Shown piece after piece: positions 8,532 through 17,872 of a stretch of 64,000 nucleotides of DNA. Made by a program: the position numbers and the translations under genes. The notes beneath the pieces were generated by a model. The model saw only the letters and a program-made list of their open reading frames with translations. It had not been told where the DNA came from and searched no databases. This DNA comes from a bacterium (GTDB lineage Bacteria > Verrucomicrobiota > Verrucomicrobiia > Verrucomicrobiales > Akkermansiaceae), in assembly GCA_018222765.1 (NCBI GenBank), contig JAAEZT010000010.1, positions 1-64,000 on the forward strand, in the 5' to 3' direction. Every line of letters starts with the position of its first letter. Positions within the stretch are counted from its first letter, which is position 1.

Positions 8532-9587
8532 TCATTTGTTGACGAATTTACGAATCACGATGGATTCCCGGCCACTTTCGTTCAACCTCTCCTGCCGTGC
8601 CTGCGGAATTTCTGACACGGGAATGACTTCGTATCCCAAGGACTCGGTGAAATAATCTGCGGCCCGATTGCTTAACGCAAAGACCCAGGGAATACCTCGT
8701 TCCCTGGCCCGTTCCTCCGCAGCCGTGACGAGGAGTTGGCCATATCCCAAACCGCCATGGTTTTGCTTCACGTAGAGACAAGCCACTTCAGCGCAACTTG
8801 GAGAGTCAGATGGGTGCAGCGCGACACAGCCCACGACATTGTCATCCACGGAGAGCACTAGGAAATCACCCAGCCCGGATTCGATCTCCTCATAGGACCG
8901 CGGCACCAGATGTGCGTCACGCATCGAGCGCCCGATCATCGCAAGCAATTCGGGAATATCCTCCACCTCAATCGGGCGGACCGTCAGGTAGTCATCGGCG
9001 TGCACCATCACCCCGACACCTTCGTTGGAAAAGAGCTCGTCCATCAAAACCCCTTGATGAGTCTGATCCAAAAGATGCACCCGCGGAATCCCCCGCTCAC
9101 AAGCTTCCGCAGCGGAATGAAACAAGCTGGCATCATTGCCATCCCAGGCGGCGGCATTCTCACGCGAAATGGCATGGATTCCCGCAAGTGCACCAGGCAA
9201 CATCACGATCAATTTAGCAGCTTCCACCGCACTGGCGAAATCCACCAGTTCATCAGACAAACCGTCCATACCTGGGGCTTCAATAAAGGCCAGCTGCCCG
9301 CGATTTAAAATCGCCTCCGCTTCCTCATGATTCAGAGACGAGGTCTGCCACTTGAGTTCCCCATCGATAAGGCGTTGTTCCAGTTCCGCTTCCCCGCTGC
9401 CTACCGATACAAGCACCAATTGAACCCCGACTTGCTGCAGCGCGGTGAGATCGAGCAAGGCTTCAGCCAGAGCGAGCTCAGTCATTGAGGCAGCATCAAC
9501 CACCAGCACGAAGATCTTTCCCCGGAAAGACGGAACATACTGCAGGACGGCGCGGAGGTCGCTTTGCACAGGGGTGACGATTAACAA
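8532..9587 (-). CDS. N-acetylglutamate synthase-like protein (amino acid kinase-like plus GNAT)
   Basis: 351 residues with two domains. Residues 1-205 follow the amino-acid-kinase fold as found in ArgA, including a segment GVLMDELFSNEGVGVMVHAD that corresponds to the ArgA/ArgB stretch before the acetyltransferase. Residues about 208-350 are a GNAT domain with the acetyl-CoA loop pattern QNHGGLGYGQLL. ArgA transfers acetyl from acetyl-CoA to glutamate as the first step of arginine synthesis. The kinase-like half lacks a clear glycine-rich ATP loop, as expected for the regulatory half of ArgA. It lies 4 nt downstream of lnt. An argD lies 36 kb away in this window. Another GNAT substrate remains possible. 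Confidence 0.72.
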   Translation of the reverse strand: MLIVTPVQSDLRAVLQYVPSFRGKIFVLVVDAASMTELALAEALLDLTALQQVGVQLVLVSVGSGEAELEQRLIDGELKWQTSSLNHEEAEAILNRGQLAFIEAPGMDGLSDELVDFASAVEAAKLIVMLPGALAGIHAISRENAAAWDGNDASLFHSAAEACERGIPRVHLLDQTHQGVLMDELFSNEGVGVMVHADDYLTVRPIEVEDIPELLAMIGRSMRDAHLVPRSYEEIESGLGDFLVLSVDDNVVGCVALHPSDSPSCAEVACLYVKQNHGGLGYGQLLVTAAEERARERGIPWVFALSNRAADYFTESLGYEVIPVSEIPQARQERLNESGRESIVIRKFVNK

Positions 9588-9591
9588 AGAC

Positions 9592-11343
9592 TCAGGACTT
9601 TCGCAAGCGAAGCGCGATCCCGGCCAAGAAACTCAGCGCCAGGCCAACTACCGCAAACCAATCGCCCCACAGGGCATAAAGGGTAAAGCCGGACTCACGG
9701 GGAATCCACACCGAGGCAAAAAGGGTCCCTTTCGTAAAATGACTCCCGGAGTCGTCCACCAAACGGCGATCCTCCCGCGTAAAAGGATCGAGAGTCGAGC
9801 CGGTTACAGAAATCACCCCGCCCACCCCGGAATTGGCACATCGGACCATTGGACGCCTCAGCTCGATACAACGGAAACGGGCATTGGCAAAATGCTGGGC
9901 CGCGCCCTCGCTTTGCTTAAACCATCCGTCATTGGTGATATTGACAATCACCTGAGGATACGCCCGCACCGACTTGCGCGTCAGGCGGCCCACCGTGTCT
10001 TCGAAACAAATGGAGGGAATGGCCTGCACGGTTTCCTCACCCACTTTGAGGTCGAGCGGTTCATGGCTTTCGCCAGAGGAAAAACTATCGATGAATGGCA
10101 CCCCGGCCACTTTCGCATAGAGTTCACGAAGATAGAGCACATCAGGGACCAGCTCCCCAAAAATCACCAGGTGATGCTTTCGGTAGGTCTCAAGATTCCT
10201 CTCCGAATCCAGAGTGATCATGGAGTTCCAATATCGGCCGTGCTCAACACGATGAACATATCTTCCTTCAACATATCCCTCCACTTCGTTGGCTCCCGCA
10301 ATGAAGGTGAAATCTCCCATTTCTCGAATGTCATCGAGCAGATCAGAAAGCGTCATCGTCTCGGGCACACGGGATCCATCTTCCAGAGTGAAGAACCGAT
10401 CGACCAAAGTTGCCTCGGGCCAGATAACCCAATCTGGCTTGCGAATCATCACCGGAGTATCACTCCCCTCTGCGGACGTGGCCTTCAGATCCGCATGGGT
10501 CTGCGCATCAAGTTCCGCCAGAGCACCACTGACCAGATCAGTAAAGCCTCCAAGAATTTCCTCACGGGGCCATTCCACTTTCCCGGCAGTCTGCGGAATG
10601 TTTTGCTGGGCCAACAACACCTTGGCTTCGATTTGCTCACCACTACCGGCGTGACTAAACCGAACCGATCCAACCGTAAATGATCCCATGATCAGCAACA
10701 TCGCGGTCGCGAAATCCCAATGCAGCAACTTCACCGACTGCTCTTTTGCTTGAAGATAAAAACGTCGCCCCACCTGTACTGCAACTGCGCTAAAGAAGAC
10801 GGGCAAGAATGACAGTCCATAGACGCCCACGAACTCGGCATTCTGAGCCATAATGAGATTGTTATGGAAGGCCACGCCGAGGCCATTCCACCCGAAACCC
10901 GTGAGCATCCAACCACGGATCCATTCCATGCCACACCACCAACCTCCGAGCATCGCGGCGTAGCCAAGGCTCCGCCACATCTCTCGGAAGCGCGCAGGAA
11001 TATCCGTAGCAACCTTAATTTCCTTGCGCCAGGGGTTGGCCGAGTTGGCGGCAAAGGCGCCGAAAATTCCGAAGTAAACCGCAAGATAGAGCGCCATTGT
11101 GACCGCGCCTAATCCGGTCACGGTCCAGATCCATTTGAGATTGATAAGCCAGAATCCCAGCCCGCTGAGAAAGCCAATTCCAAAGCCCGCCCGTCGTTTC
11201 TTCTCGGACCTGCTCGTCCACAGAAGGGGAAGCAGGATCCACATCCACCCCCAGACGATCCAACCCAAGTTAAAGGGAGGGAAGCACAACGCGAGAAGCG
11301 CACCGCTCCCTACCGCCAGTCCAGGTCGAAGATACTTCTTCAT
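9592..11343 (-). CDS. lnt: Apolipoprotein N-acyltransferase
   Basis: 583 residues. The N-terminal 225 residues contain about six or seven membrane helices, followed by a periplasmic nitrilase-type domain and a final helix near the C-terminus. The catalytic triad is readable: Glu310 in WPEAT, Lys389 in TYRKHHLV next to FGELVP, and Cys446 in SICFEDT. Lnt adds the third acyl chain to the N-terminal cysteine of lipoproteins, fitting the lipoproteins seen in this window. Its ATG shares one base with the TAA stop of the upstream mutase gene (TAATG at 11341-11345), so expression is probably coupled. It is somewhat longer than the E. coli enzyme (512 residues). Confidence 0.93.
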   Translation of the reverse strand: MKKYLRPGLAVGSGALLALCFPPFNLGWIVWGWMWILLPLLWTSRSEKKRRAGFGIGFLSGLGFWLINLKWIWTVTGLGAVTMALYLAVYFGIFGAFAANSANPWRKEIKVATDIPARFREMWRSLGYAAMLGGWWCGMEWIRGWMLTGFGWNGLGVAFHNNLIMAQNAEFVGVYGLSFLPVFFSAVAVQVGRRFYLQAKEQSVKLLHWDFATAMLLIMGSFTVGSVRFSHAGSGEQIEAKVLLAQQNIPQTAGKVEWPREEILGGFTDLVSGALAELDAQTHADLKATSAEGSDTPVMIRKPDWVIWPEATLVDRFFTLEDGSRVPETMTLSDLLDDIREMGDFTFIAGANEVEGYVEGRYVHRVEHGRYWNSMITLDSERNLETYRKHHLVIFGELVPDVLYLRELYAKVAGVPFIDSFSSGESHEPLDLKVGEETVQAIPSICFEDTVGRLTRKSVRAYPQVIVNITNDGWFKQSEGAAQHFANARFRCIELRRPMVRCANSGVGGVISVTGSTLDPFTREDRRLVDDSGSHFTKGTLFASVWIPRESGFTLYALWGDWFAVVGLALSFLAGIALRLRKS

Positions 11344-13244
11344 TAGCCCATCCGCTCGTAGGCGTCTTTTTCAAGCCAGGTCCAGAGATTCTCCAAGGAG
11401 GCCGAAACGGCCTCGCGGGAATCTCCTTTTCCGAAGAGGTAATATTTGATTTTAGGTTCGGTTCCCGAAGGACGTACCGCAAGGCGGCGACCATCCTCAA
11501 GATCGACGAAGAGCATCGCAGCCTCGGGAATTTCATCTCCCTCTTCGTCGTAGAACCCACCCTTGGCATAGTCCCGCACGCCGGCAGCGGCGGAACCATC
11601 TACTTCGGCCGGAGGATTTGTGCTGTAGGACTCGACAAGAGCCGCGATTTTACGCGCGCCCTCGCCGCCTTCCATCACGAGTGATTTCCCCATTTCGAGA
11701 TGCACTCCAAACTCTCCCCAAACCTGATCGCGCAAACCGGCGATGGTCGTGCCTTCACTCATGGCGTATGCCGCCAGTTCCGCGAACATGAGAGCCGAGG
11801 CGTTTCCATCCTTATCGCGCACAAAATCCGCTCCGAGGTATCCGTAGCTTTCCTCTCCGCCGAAGACAAAAAACTTGGAGTATTCAAGACGCAGCTTGCG
11901 ACTCTCTTCTTCCGAAAGGCTGCGGTAGTCCCCTTTCTTGTCGGCCGGAATGGCGTCCTCGTATTTCTTGAGCTTCTCACCGATGTATTTAAATCCGGTA
12001 AGGGTATTCACCACATTGATCCCGAAGTGATGGGCCACGGTATCTTGAAGTTCCGTCGTCACCAAGGTCTTCACCATCACCGCACGACTGCGGTTGCTTT
12101 CAGTGAGCCAGCCCAGGTCGAACATCGTCTTGATGCGATACCATCCAATAAGGGAACCGATTTGGTTTCCGGTCAGCAACTCCATTTCTCCGTCACCATT
12201 CCGAACCGCCACGCCCATGCGGTCGCAGTCAGGGTCGGTTCCGATGACCGCATCAGCGCCCACCTCTTCGGCGAGCTTGATGCCCATCGCGAGAGCGGGG
12301 CCATTTTCCGGATTAGGCGATTCCACCGTTGGGAATCTCCCGTCATGCGCGTCCTGCTCGGGAACGGTGATCACTTCGAAGCCCAACTCACGCAGCATTG
12401 GCACGATGATCACGCCGCCCGTGCCGTGAAGGTTGGTATAAACAACTTTGGCCTTTCGCCCTTCCAAAAGATCCGGACGTAGGAGGCAGCTGCGGACTTT
12501 GCCCATGTATACGCGGTCCATCTCCTCACCCAGCACGGTGAGCGCTCCGGGATCAGCGACCGGCAGGTAATCCTCGGTTTTCAATTCATTCACGCGGGCG
12601 ATAATCCCGCTTGCTTCAGGCTCCACGATTTGGCCGCCGTCGGAGATATAGGCTTTGAAGCCATTATCGTGCGAGGGATTGTGGCTCGCAGTAAGACACA
12701 CTCCACCAGCCGCGCGAAGATGACGAATTGCGAAAGAAATTTCCGGAGTGGCACGTGGCCCTTCGAAGAGATAGGCATCGCAACCAAGATCGGTAGCCAC
12801 CTTGGCGCAGGTCTCGGCGAAATCTCGGGAGAAATGACGGGTGTCGTGTCCGATCACAAAGGAAGCCCGCCCTTCACCTTGGTAGGCATCGCGAATGTAG
12901 CTCACATAACCAACCATCGCGCGTTTCAGATTGAAAAAATTCATGGTGGCGGTTCCGACACAAGGATGCTCGGGGCGATCGAGCGGACCACCTTTGCCCT
13001 CTTCGGCCCTGGTAATGACGCGTCCGACCGTGCGACCGCGCAACCCACCGGTCCCAAAAGCCAGAGTTTTGAAGAAGCGGTCGTCAATTTCCTGCCATTC
13101 TCCGGCGGTTACGAGTTCGGCAATCGCGGCCTCCCCAAGCGGTGACGAGGTTCCCTTCAAATAGAGGTCGATATTTCCTGATGTCTCGGCAGAGATTTCG
13201 CCATTGCTGACAGCTTGCTCTAAAAGGGGTTTCCAATCGCTCAT
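11343..13244 (-). CDS. Phospho-sugar mutase (phosphoglucomutase/phosphomannomutase family)
   Basis: 633 residues from ATG 13244. The alpha-D-phosphohexomutase signatures are in order: the phosphoserine loop TASHNPSHDNGFKAY (Ser187), the Mg-binding loop GTDPDCDRMG, the sugar-binding loop GGEESYG and the phosphate-binding loop RPSGTEPKIKYY. Length and the inserted segments fit the long PgcA/PGM2-like branch, which interconverts glucose-1- and glucose-6-phosphate. A longer reading frame begins at 13289, but it would overlap the divergent methyltransferase start; the ATG at 13244 leaves a 31 nt divergent spacer. It is followed without gap by lnt. Confidence 0.9.
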   Translation of the reverse strand: MSDWKPLLEQAVSNGEISAETSGNIDLYLKGTSSPLGEAAIAELVTAGEWQEIDDRFFKTLAFGTGGLRGRTVGRVITRAEEGKGGPLDRPEHPCVGTATMNFFNLKRAMVGYVSYIRDAYQGEGRASFVIGHDTRHFSRDFAETCAKVATDLGCDAYLFEGPRATPEISFAIRHLRAAGGVCLTASHNPSHDNGFKAYISDGGQIVEPEASGIIARVNELKTEDYLPVADPGALTVLGEEMDRVYMGKVRSCLLRPDLLEGRKAKVVYTNLHGTGGVIIVPMLRELGFEVITVPEQDAHDGRFPTVESPNPENGPALAMGIKLAEEVGADAVIGTDPDCDRMGVAVRNGDGEMELLTGNQIGSLIGWYRIKTMFDLGWLTESNRSRAVMVKTLVTTELQDTVAHHFGINVVNTLTGFKYIGEKLKKYEDAIPADKKGDYRSLSEEESRKLRLEYSKFFVFGGEESYGYLGADFVRDKDGNASALMFAELAAYAMSEGTTIAGLRDQVWGEFGVHLEMGKSLVMEGGEGARKIAALVESYSTNPPAEVDGSAAAGVRDYAKGGFYDEEGDEIPEAAMLFVDLEDGRRLAVRPSGTEPKIKYYLFGKGDSREAVSASLENLWTWLEKDAYERMG

Positions 13245-13275
13245 ATCTAGTGCGATGATAAAAGCCCGCTGCGCA

Positions 13276-14190
13276 ATGTCCAACTCCAACCCACGCCTTC
13301 AAAAATTGATCCAGACCGCCCTCGGCAAACGAGAGCACCTGCTCACCGGCGAGACCGACCTGGTGCGACTCATCGACGGCGACGGCGACGGGCTTCCCGG
13401 CATCATTCTCGAGAATTTCGGCCCCGGTTGGCTTATTTCGACTCAGGAGGGAAGATTGGACCGGCGAATTATGGACGAACTCTCACCTGTGGCTCCCTCC
13501 CTCTATTGGAAGCGGCTCGACCAACATCTCAAGGAAGCACCCCAGCATCTGAGCGGCACTGAGCTCCCGGAATTCTTCACCGGCAAGGAAAACGGTCTCA
13601 TCAGCCGTCTCTCATTTCAGTCCGGATACTCCCAGGGCATCTTCATCGATCAACGCGACAACCGGGCCCATCTACGCGAAATGGTCAAACCTGGCCAAAC
13701 TGTCCTCAACACCTTCTCTTATACCGGGTTTTTCTCGGTTGCCGCTGCGGATGCCGGAGCAACCACCACCACCCTCGATCTCTCGCAAGTCTATCTCGAC
13801 TGGGCGAAGGAGAACTTTCGCCTCAACCAGATCGAGGTCGAGAAGCACTATTTCTGCAAGGGCGACACCTTCCATTGGCTCAAACGATTCGCCAAGCAAG
13901 GACGTCGATTTGACTACATTGTTCTCGATCCTCCAACCTTCTCCCGCGACGACAAAGGAAAGGTTTTTCGAGTTGAGAAAGACTACGGAAGGCTTTTCAA
14001 GATGGCACTCGACTGCCTCGAGCCCGGCGGGACCATTTTGGCGTGCACAAATTTCCGCGGAATGCGCACGCACGAGTTCGAAGCCCATTTAGAGAAATCC
14101 AGCCCAAAACCGCTCCGGATGGTCTCTGCGGAAATGCCCGACGACTTCCCTGAAAGTCCCTACCTCAAATCGATTTGGGCAACAACCTAG
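13276..14190 (+). CDS. Class I SAM-dependent rRNA methyltransferase, RlmI-like
   Basis: 304 residues from ATG 13276. The core has the SAM-binding motif VLNTFSYTGFFSVAAA, an acidic residue at the end of strand 2 (TLDLSQ), and the catalytic-loop motif LDPPTFSR typical of the RlmI/RlmK group that methylates C5 of cytosine or N of guanine in 23S rRNA. The QGIFIDQRDNR segment before motif I is also typical. A well-formed N-terminal PUA domain is not evident, so the exact target is not fixed. It is transcribed away from the mutase gene with a very short spacer, and converges on dnaE with a 10 nt gap. Confidence 0.85.
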   Translation: MSNSNPRLQKLIQTALGKREHLLTGETDLVRLIDGDGDGLPGIILENFGPGWLISTQEGRLDRRIMDELSPVAPSLYWKRLDQHLKEAPQHLSGTELPEFFTGKENGLISRLSFQSGYSQGIFIDQRDNRAHLREMVKPGQTVLNTFSYTGFFSVAAADAGATTTTLDLSQVYLDWAKENFRLNQIEVEKHYFCKGDTFHWLKRFAKQGRRFDYIVLDPPTFSRDDKGKVFRVEKDYGRLFKMALDCLEPGGTILACTNFRGMRTHEFEAHLEKSSPKPLRMVSAEMPDDFPESPYLKSIWATT

Positions 14191-14200
14191 GGAAGTAGCA

Positions 14201-17200
14201 CTACCCCATCCAGCCAGCGAGTTCACGCTGGAGAGCCGGATTCAGATTCACGTTGAAACTTTCGGGTAACTCAATGGTCGCCCGCTTCCCGGCCCCGCTT
14301 TGAATGTGCATTAAGACAGGGACCTTTCCAGGATACTCGCGAAGAACCTCTTTGATCTTTTGGAGATCATCCGGATTGTTCCGCCCGGTCCAGAGAATCA
14401 GCTCCAGGGTCCCACCGACTTTCTTGCGCTTTGATTTCAGCTCTTTGATTTGAGATCCCGTCAGGCGTCGTTGCTCGGTCCGATCATCGACACTAACCTG
14501 CGCCTTGAATTGAATCACCTTACCCGCCTCCATCAGCCCGGCATCACGCGCCGGCAAATAGGACTCCGACCAACAAACCATTTCGCGATCCCCGGTAAAG
14601 TCCTGCAGGTAGACTACGCCAAATGGCTTCCCGGTTCGCGTGGTCTTGTGCTCCACCATGCGAATCATTCCCGCGAAGGGAAAACGAGCCCGCTTGTCGC
14701 TGAGATCCACTTCGTCGAGGAGGCCAAACTTGATGAACCGATCGGAATCGACGACGCCGCGAAACTTATCAAGCGGATGCCCGGTGACGTAAAATCCGAG
14801 GAGTTCCTTTTCGTGTTCCAATCGCTCGTCCTTCGGCCATTCCTCAATCGCCGGACTCTTATCCGTCACCGGTGGAGGTGCTGCGAATTGCATCGCGTCA
14901 AATAAACCGCCCTGCCCAGCGGCCCGGTCTTTTTGCGCACTACTGGCGCTAGCGACCACCTTTTCAACCCGCGCCGTCATCCCGGCGCGTGACTCACCGG
15001 TCCAGTCGAGGGCGCCGGCCTTAATGAGGTTTTCGAGAATGCGTTTATTAATCGTTTTGGAATCGAGACGGTTGCAAAAATCATCAAGCGATTCAAAGGG
15101 ACCGTTTTCCTCGCGATCCTTGATCGCCATGGTCATGGCACCGGCACCGACATTTTTGATCGCCGCTAATCCGTAGCGAATTCCCTGCCTCCCCCCCAGA
15201 ATCTCCTCAGGCGAGAATCGCAGCTGTGACTTGTTAAGATCCGGTGGAAGAATTTCAAAATTCATCCGCTGGCATTCGTTCACAAAGACACCAATTTTGT
15301 CAGTGTTGTTGATCTCGTTCGATAGCAGGCCCGACATGAACTCCACCGGGAAATTCGCCTTCAAATAACCGGTCCAATACGAAATAAATCCGTAACAGGC
15401 CGAGTGTGATTTATTGAAACCATAGCCTGCAAAACCCGCAATCTTATCGAAAATCAGGTTGGCATTGCGTGCGTCGATATCATTGGTCTCCTTCGCCCCC
15501 TTCACGAAAGTTTCCCGCTGTTTGTCCATTTCTTCCTTCTTTTTCTTACCCATCGCGCGGCGAAGAATATCCGCACCACCCAAAGTATAACCCGCGAGCA
15601 TCTTGGCGGCATTCTGAACCTGCTCCTGATAGATCATCACCCCGTAGGTGTCTCCGCAAATTTCTTCAAGGAGAGGATGTTCGTAATTGGGCTGCTTGCG
15701 CCCTTCCTTCACCTCGATCATTTGATCAATGTACTGCATCGCACCAGGACGATAGAGTGCGAGAAGGTCAATAATGTCCTCAATCTTGTTAATACCGTAC
15801 TTCCGGCAGGTTTCGACCATCCCGCCACTCTCCAACTGAAAGACTCCCATCGTCTCACCCGCATTGAGCATTTTAAAGGTGGCTTTGTCTTCCAGCGAAA
15901 TTCCGTAAATATCAAAGTCTGGCGTGTGCTTGTGAATGTGATCCACCGCCTCCTGGATCACAGTCATGTTTTTCAAGCCAAGGAAGTCCATTTTGAGCAA
16001 TCCCACATCGGTAATCGCTCCCATGTCATACTGGGTGACCACTTCCCCTTCATTACCCCGGGTCAACGGAACGTGTTCGTCGAGATTTCCATCGCCAATC
16101 ACCACCCCCGCCGCGTGCACCCCAACATTTCTGGTGAGGCCTTCCAGCTTCAAAGCATACTCCCAGAGTTGCTCATAGGTCGAACTACTTTCGATCAATT
16201 CCCTCAGCTCGGCTTTCTCCTCATACTCACCAGCCAGTTTCACTCCGGGCTTAGCCTCGATCATCTTGGAAATGGTATCCGCTTCCCCGTAACTAATACC
16301 CATCACCCGGGCGACGTCGCGGATCACCGACTTGGCTCCCAAGGTGCCGTAGGTGATGATATGGGAGACGCAGCGCTCTCCATACTTGCGACGGACATAC
16401 TCAATGACCTCGGGGCGACGGGTTTGACAGAAGTCGATATCAACATCGGGCGGACTCACCCGCTCGGGATTCAGGAATCGCTCGAAGAGCAGTCCGAAGC
16501 GTATCGGACAAATGTCGGTGATCAGCATGCAGTAAGCCACCAAGGATCCGGCAGCCGATCCCCGGCCGGGCCCCACCGGAATCTTGTTATTCTTGGCCCA
16601 AACAATAAAGTCAGCCGTGATCAGGAAATACGAAGAAAACTTGAGTTGGGTAATAATCCCCATCTCATACTCCAATCGCTCGATCAACTCGGGATCCTTG
16701 GCTCTCTCACCGTAGCGGAGTTCCAAACCCCGGTAGCACTCGGCCCGGAAGAATTCGTTCGGAGTCGAGCCATCTTCAGGCTGGAATTCGGGATATTTTT
16801 CGGACGAGGTCGGATCAAGAACAAACTCGACATTGCATCGCTCGGCAATCTCCAGGGTCGCATCGCATGCTCCGGGAATATCAGCAAAGAGGTCGCGCAT
16901 TTCCTCGGCCGTTTTAAAGTAGACTTCCGTCGGGTATCTCATGCGATTTTCGTCAATCACCAGTCGGCCGATTCCGATACAAATCATCACGTCATGTGCC
17001 TCGTGATCATCGCGGTTCAAAAAATGAACATCGTTCGCGGCGACAGTCTTCACGCCCATCTTTTCGGCAAAGCGAACCAACACCTCGTTGCACTTTGCCT
17101 GCTGCTCCATCCCGTGGTTGTGGACCTCAAAATAGAAATTTTCTTTCCCATAAATCTCTGCGAGTTCCACCGCAGTTTCCCATGCAATTTCCTCCTGATC

Positions 17201-17656
17201 TTGAAGAATCCACTCATTGACCGGACCGGAAATACACCCACTCAGGCAGATGATTCCTTCCGAGAATTTTTGAAGAAGTTCGCGATCCACCCGGGGCTTT
17301 CCGTAATAGGAACCTTCCAAATGACCCACAGAAACCAGTTTCTGCAAATTCACCCAACCGACGTTATTCTCCGCCAAGAGAGTCATGTGACAGGCACGCT
17401 TGCGGCCGGGGATTTCCTTTTTGTCCTCGATGCCCTCCGGTGCGAGGTAGATTTCACATCCCAGAATGGGCTTCACCCCGGCAGACTTACAGGCTTTGTA
17501 AAACGAGATCGCTCCGAAGAGATTCCCATGGTCGGTCATCGCCACCGCCGGCATTCCCAGCTCAGCAGCCCGGGCCGCCACGTCTTTGGTCCGGCAGGCT
17601 CCATCGAGAGTGGAATACTCGGTATGCAAATGAAGATGGACAAAGGAATCGGACAT
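14201..17656 (-). CDS. dnaE: DNA polymerase III subunit alpha
   Basis: About 1151 residues, the usual length of DnaE1. The N-terminal PHP domain starts with the HLHTEYS motif. The C-family polymerase core carries the catalytic aspartates in PPDVDIDF and the palm motif GPGRGSAAGSLVAY; tandem helix-hairpin-helix and OB-fold regions follow. This is the replicative polymerase of the chromosome. The start at ATG 17656 (MSDSFVHLHLHTEYS) is preceded by a G-rich stretch; an in-frame ATG four codons earlier (17668) is also possible. A 677-residue open frame on the opposite strand is a shadow caused by codon bias. Confidence 0.97.
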   Translation of the reverse strand: MSDSFVHLHLHTEYSTLDGACRTKDVAARAAELGMPAVAMTDHGNLFGAISFYKACKSAGVKPILGCEIYLAPEGIEDKKEIPGRKRACHMTLLAENNVGWVNLQKLVSVGHLEGSYYGKPRVDRELLQKFSEGIICLSGCISGPVNEWILQDQEEIAWETAVELAEIYGKENFYFEVHNHGMEQQAKCNEVLVRFAEKMGVKTVAANDVHFLNRDDHEAHDVMICIGIGRLVIDENRMRYPTEVYFKTAEEMRDLFADIPGACDATLEIAERCNVEFVLDPTSSEKYPEFQPEDGSTPNEFFRAECYRGLELRYGERAKDPELIERLEYEMGIITQLKFSSYFLITADFIVWAKNNKIPVGPGRGSAAGSLVAYCMLITDICPIRFGLLFERFLNPERVSPPDVDIDFCQTRRPEVIEYVRRKYGERCVSHIITYGTLGAKSVIRDVARVMGISYGEADTISKMIEAKPGVKLAGEYEEKAELRELIESSSTYEQLWEYALKLEGLTRNVGVHAAGVVIGDGNLDEHVPLTRGNEGEVVTQYDMGAITDVGLLKMDFLGLKNMTVIQEAVDHIHKHTPDFDIYGISLEDKATFKMLNAGETMGVFQLESGGMVETCRKYGINKIEDIIDLLALYRPGAMQYIDQMIEVKEGRKQPNYEHPLLEEICGDTYGVMIYQEQVQNAAKMLAGYTLGGADILRRAMGKKKKEEMDKQRETFVKGAKETNDIDARNANLIFDKIAGFAGYGFNKSHSACYGFISYWTGYLKANFPVEFMSGLLSNEINNTDKIGVFVNECQRMNFEILPPDLNKSQLRFSPEEILGGRQGIRYGLAAIKNVGAGAMTMAIKDREENGPFESLDDFCNRLDSKTINKRILENLIKAGALDWTGESRAGMTARVEKVVASASSAQKDRAAGQGGLFDAMQFAAPPPVTDKSPAIEEWPKDERLEHEKELLGFYVTGHPLDKFRGVVDSDRFIKFGLLDEVDLSDKRARFPFAGMIRMVEHKTTRTGKPFGVVYLQDFTGDREMVCWSESYLPARDAGLMEAGKVIQFKAQVSVDDRTEQRRLTGSQIKELKSKRKKVGGTLELILWTGRNNPDDLQKIKEVLREYPGKVPVLMHIQSGAGKRATIELPESFNVNLNPALQRELAGWMG

Positions 17657-17872
17657 CCCCGCCACCATGTCACGGAACGGGCAAGTTTGAACTCAGAACT
17701 GACGAGGTGAACACTTTGTGAATAAGTTTTCCTGATAATCCCAAATTTCCCTTCTCCAGGGTCAGCTCAAGCATTGGTCCGGATCGCTAAAAAAAATCTG
17801 GGCACGCCGAATAAATGTGGTTTAGTGCGGTCTGACGAGGGGTAATTCAACATCCTCGCAACCAAAGAAAAC

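Noticed and set aside
9445-10683. 412-residue plus-strand frame opposite lnt and the acetyltransferase
   Set aside because: Spans two real genes on the other strand and looks like a shadow of GC-rich codons.
15677-17710. 677-residue plus-strand frame opposite dnaE
   Set aside because: Exact antisense of conserved dnaE sequence; His/Ile/Leu-rich translation with no domain.
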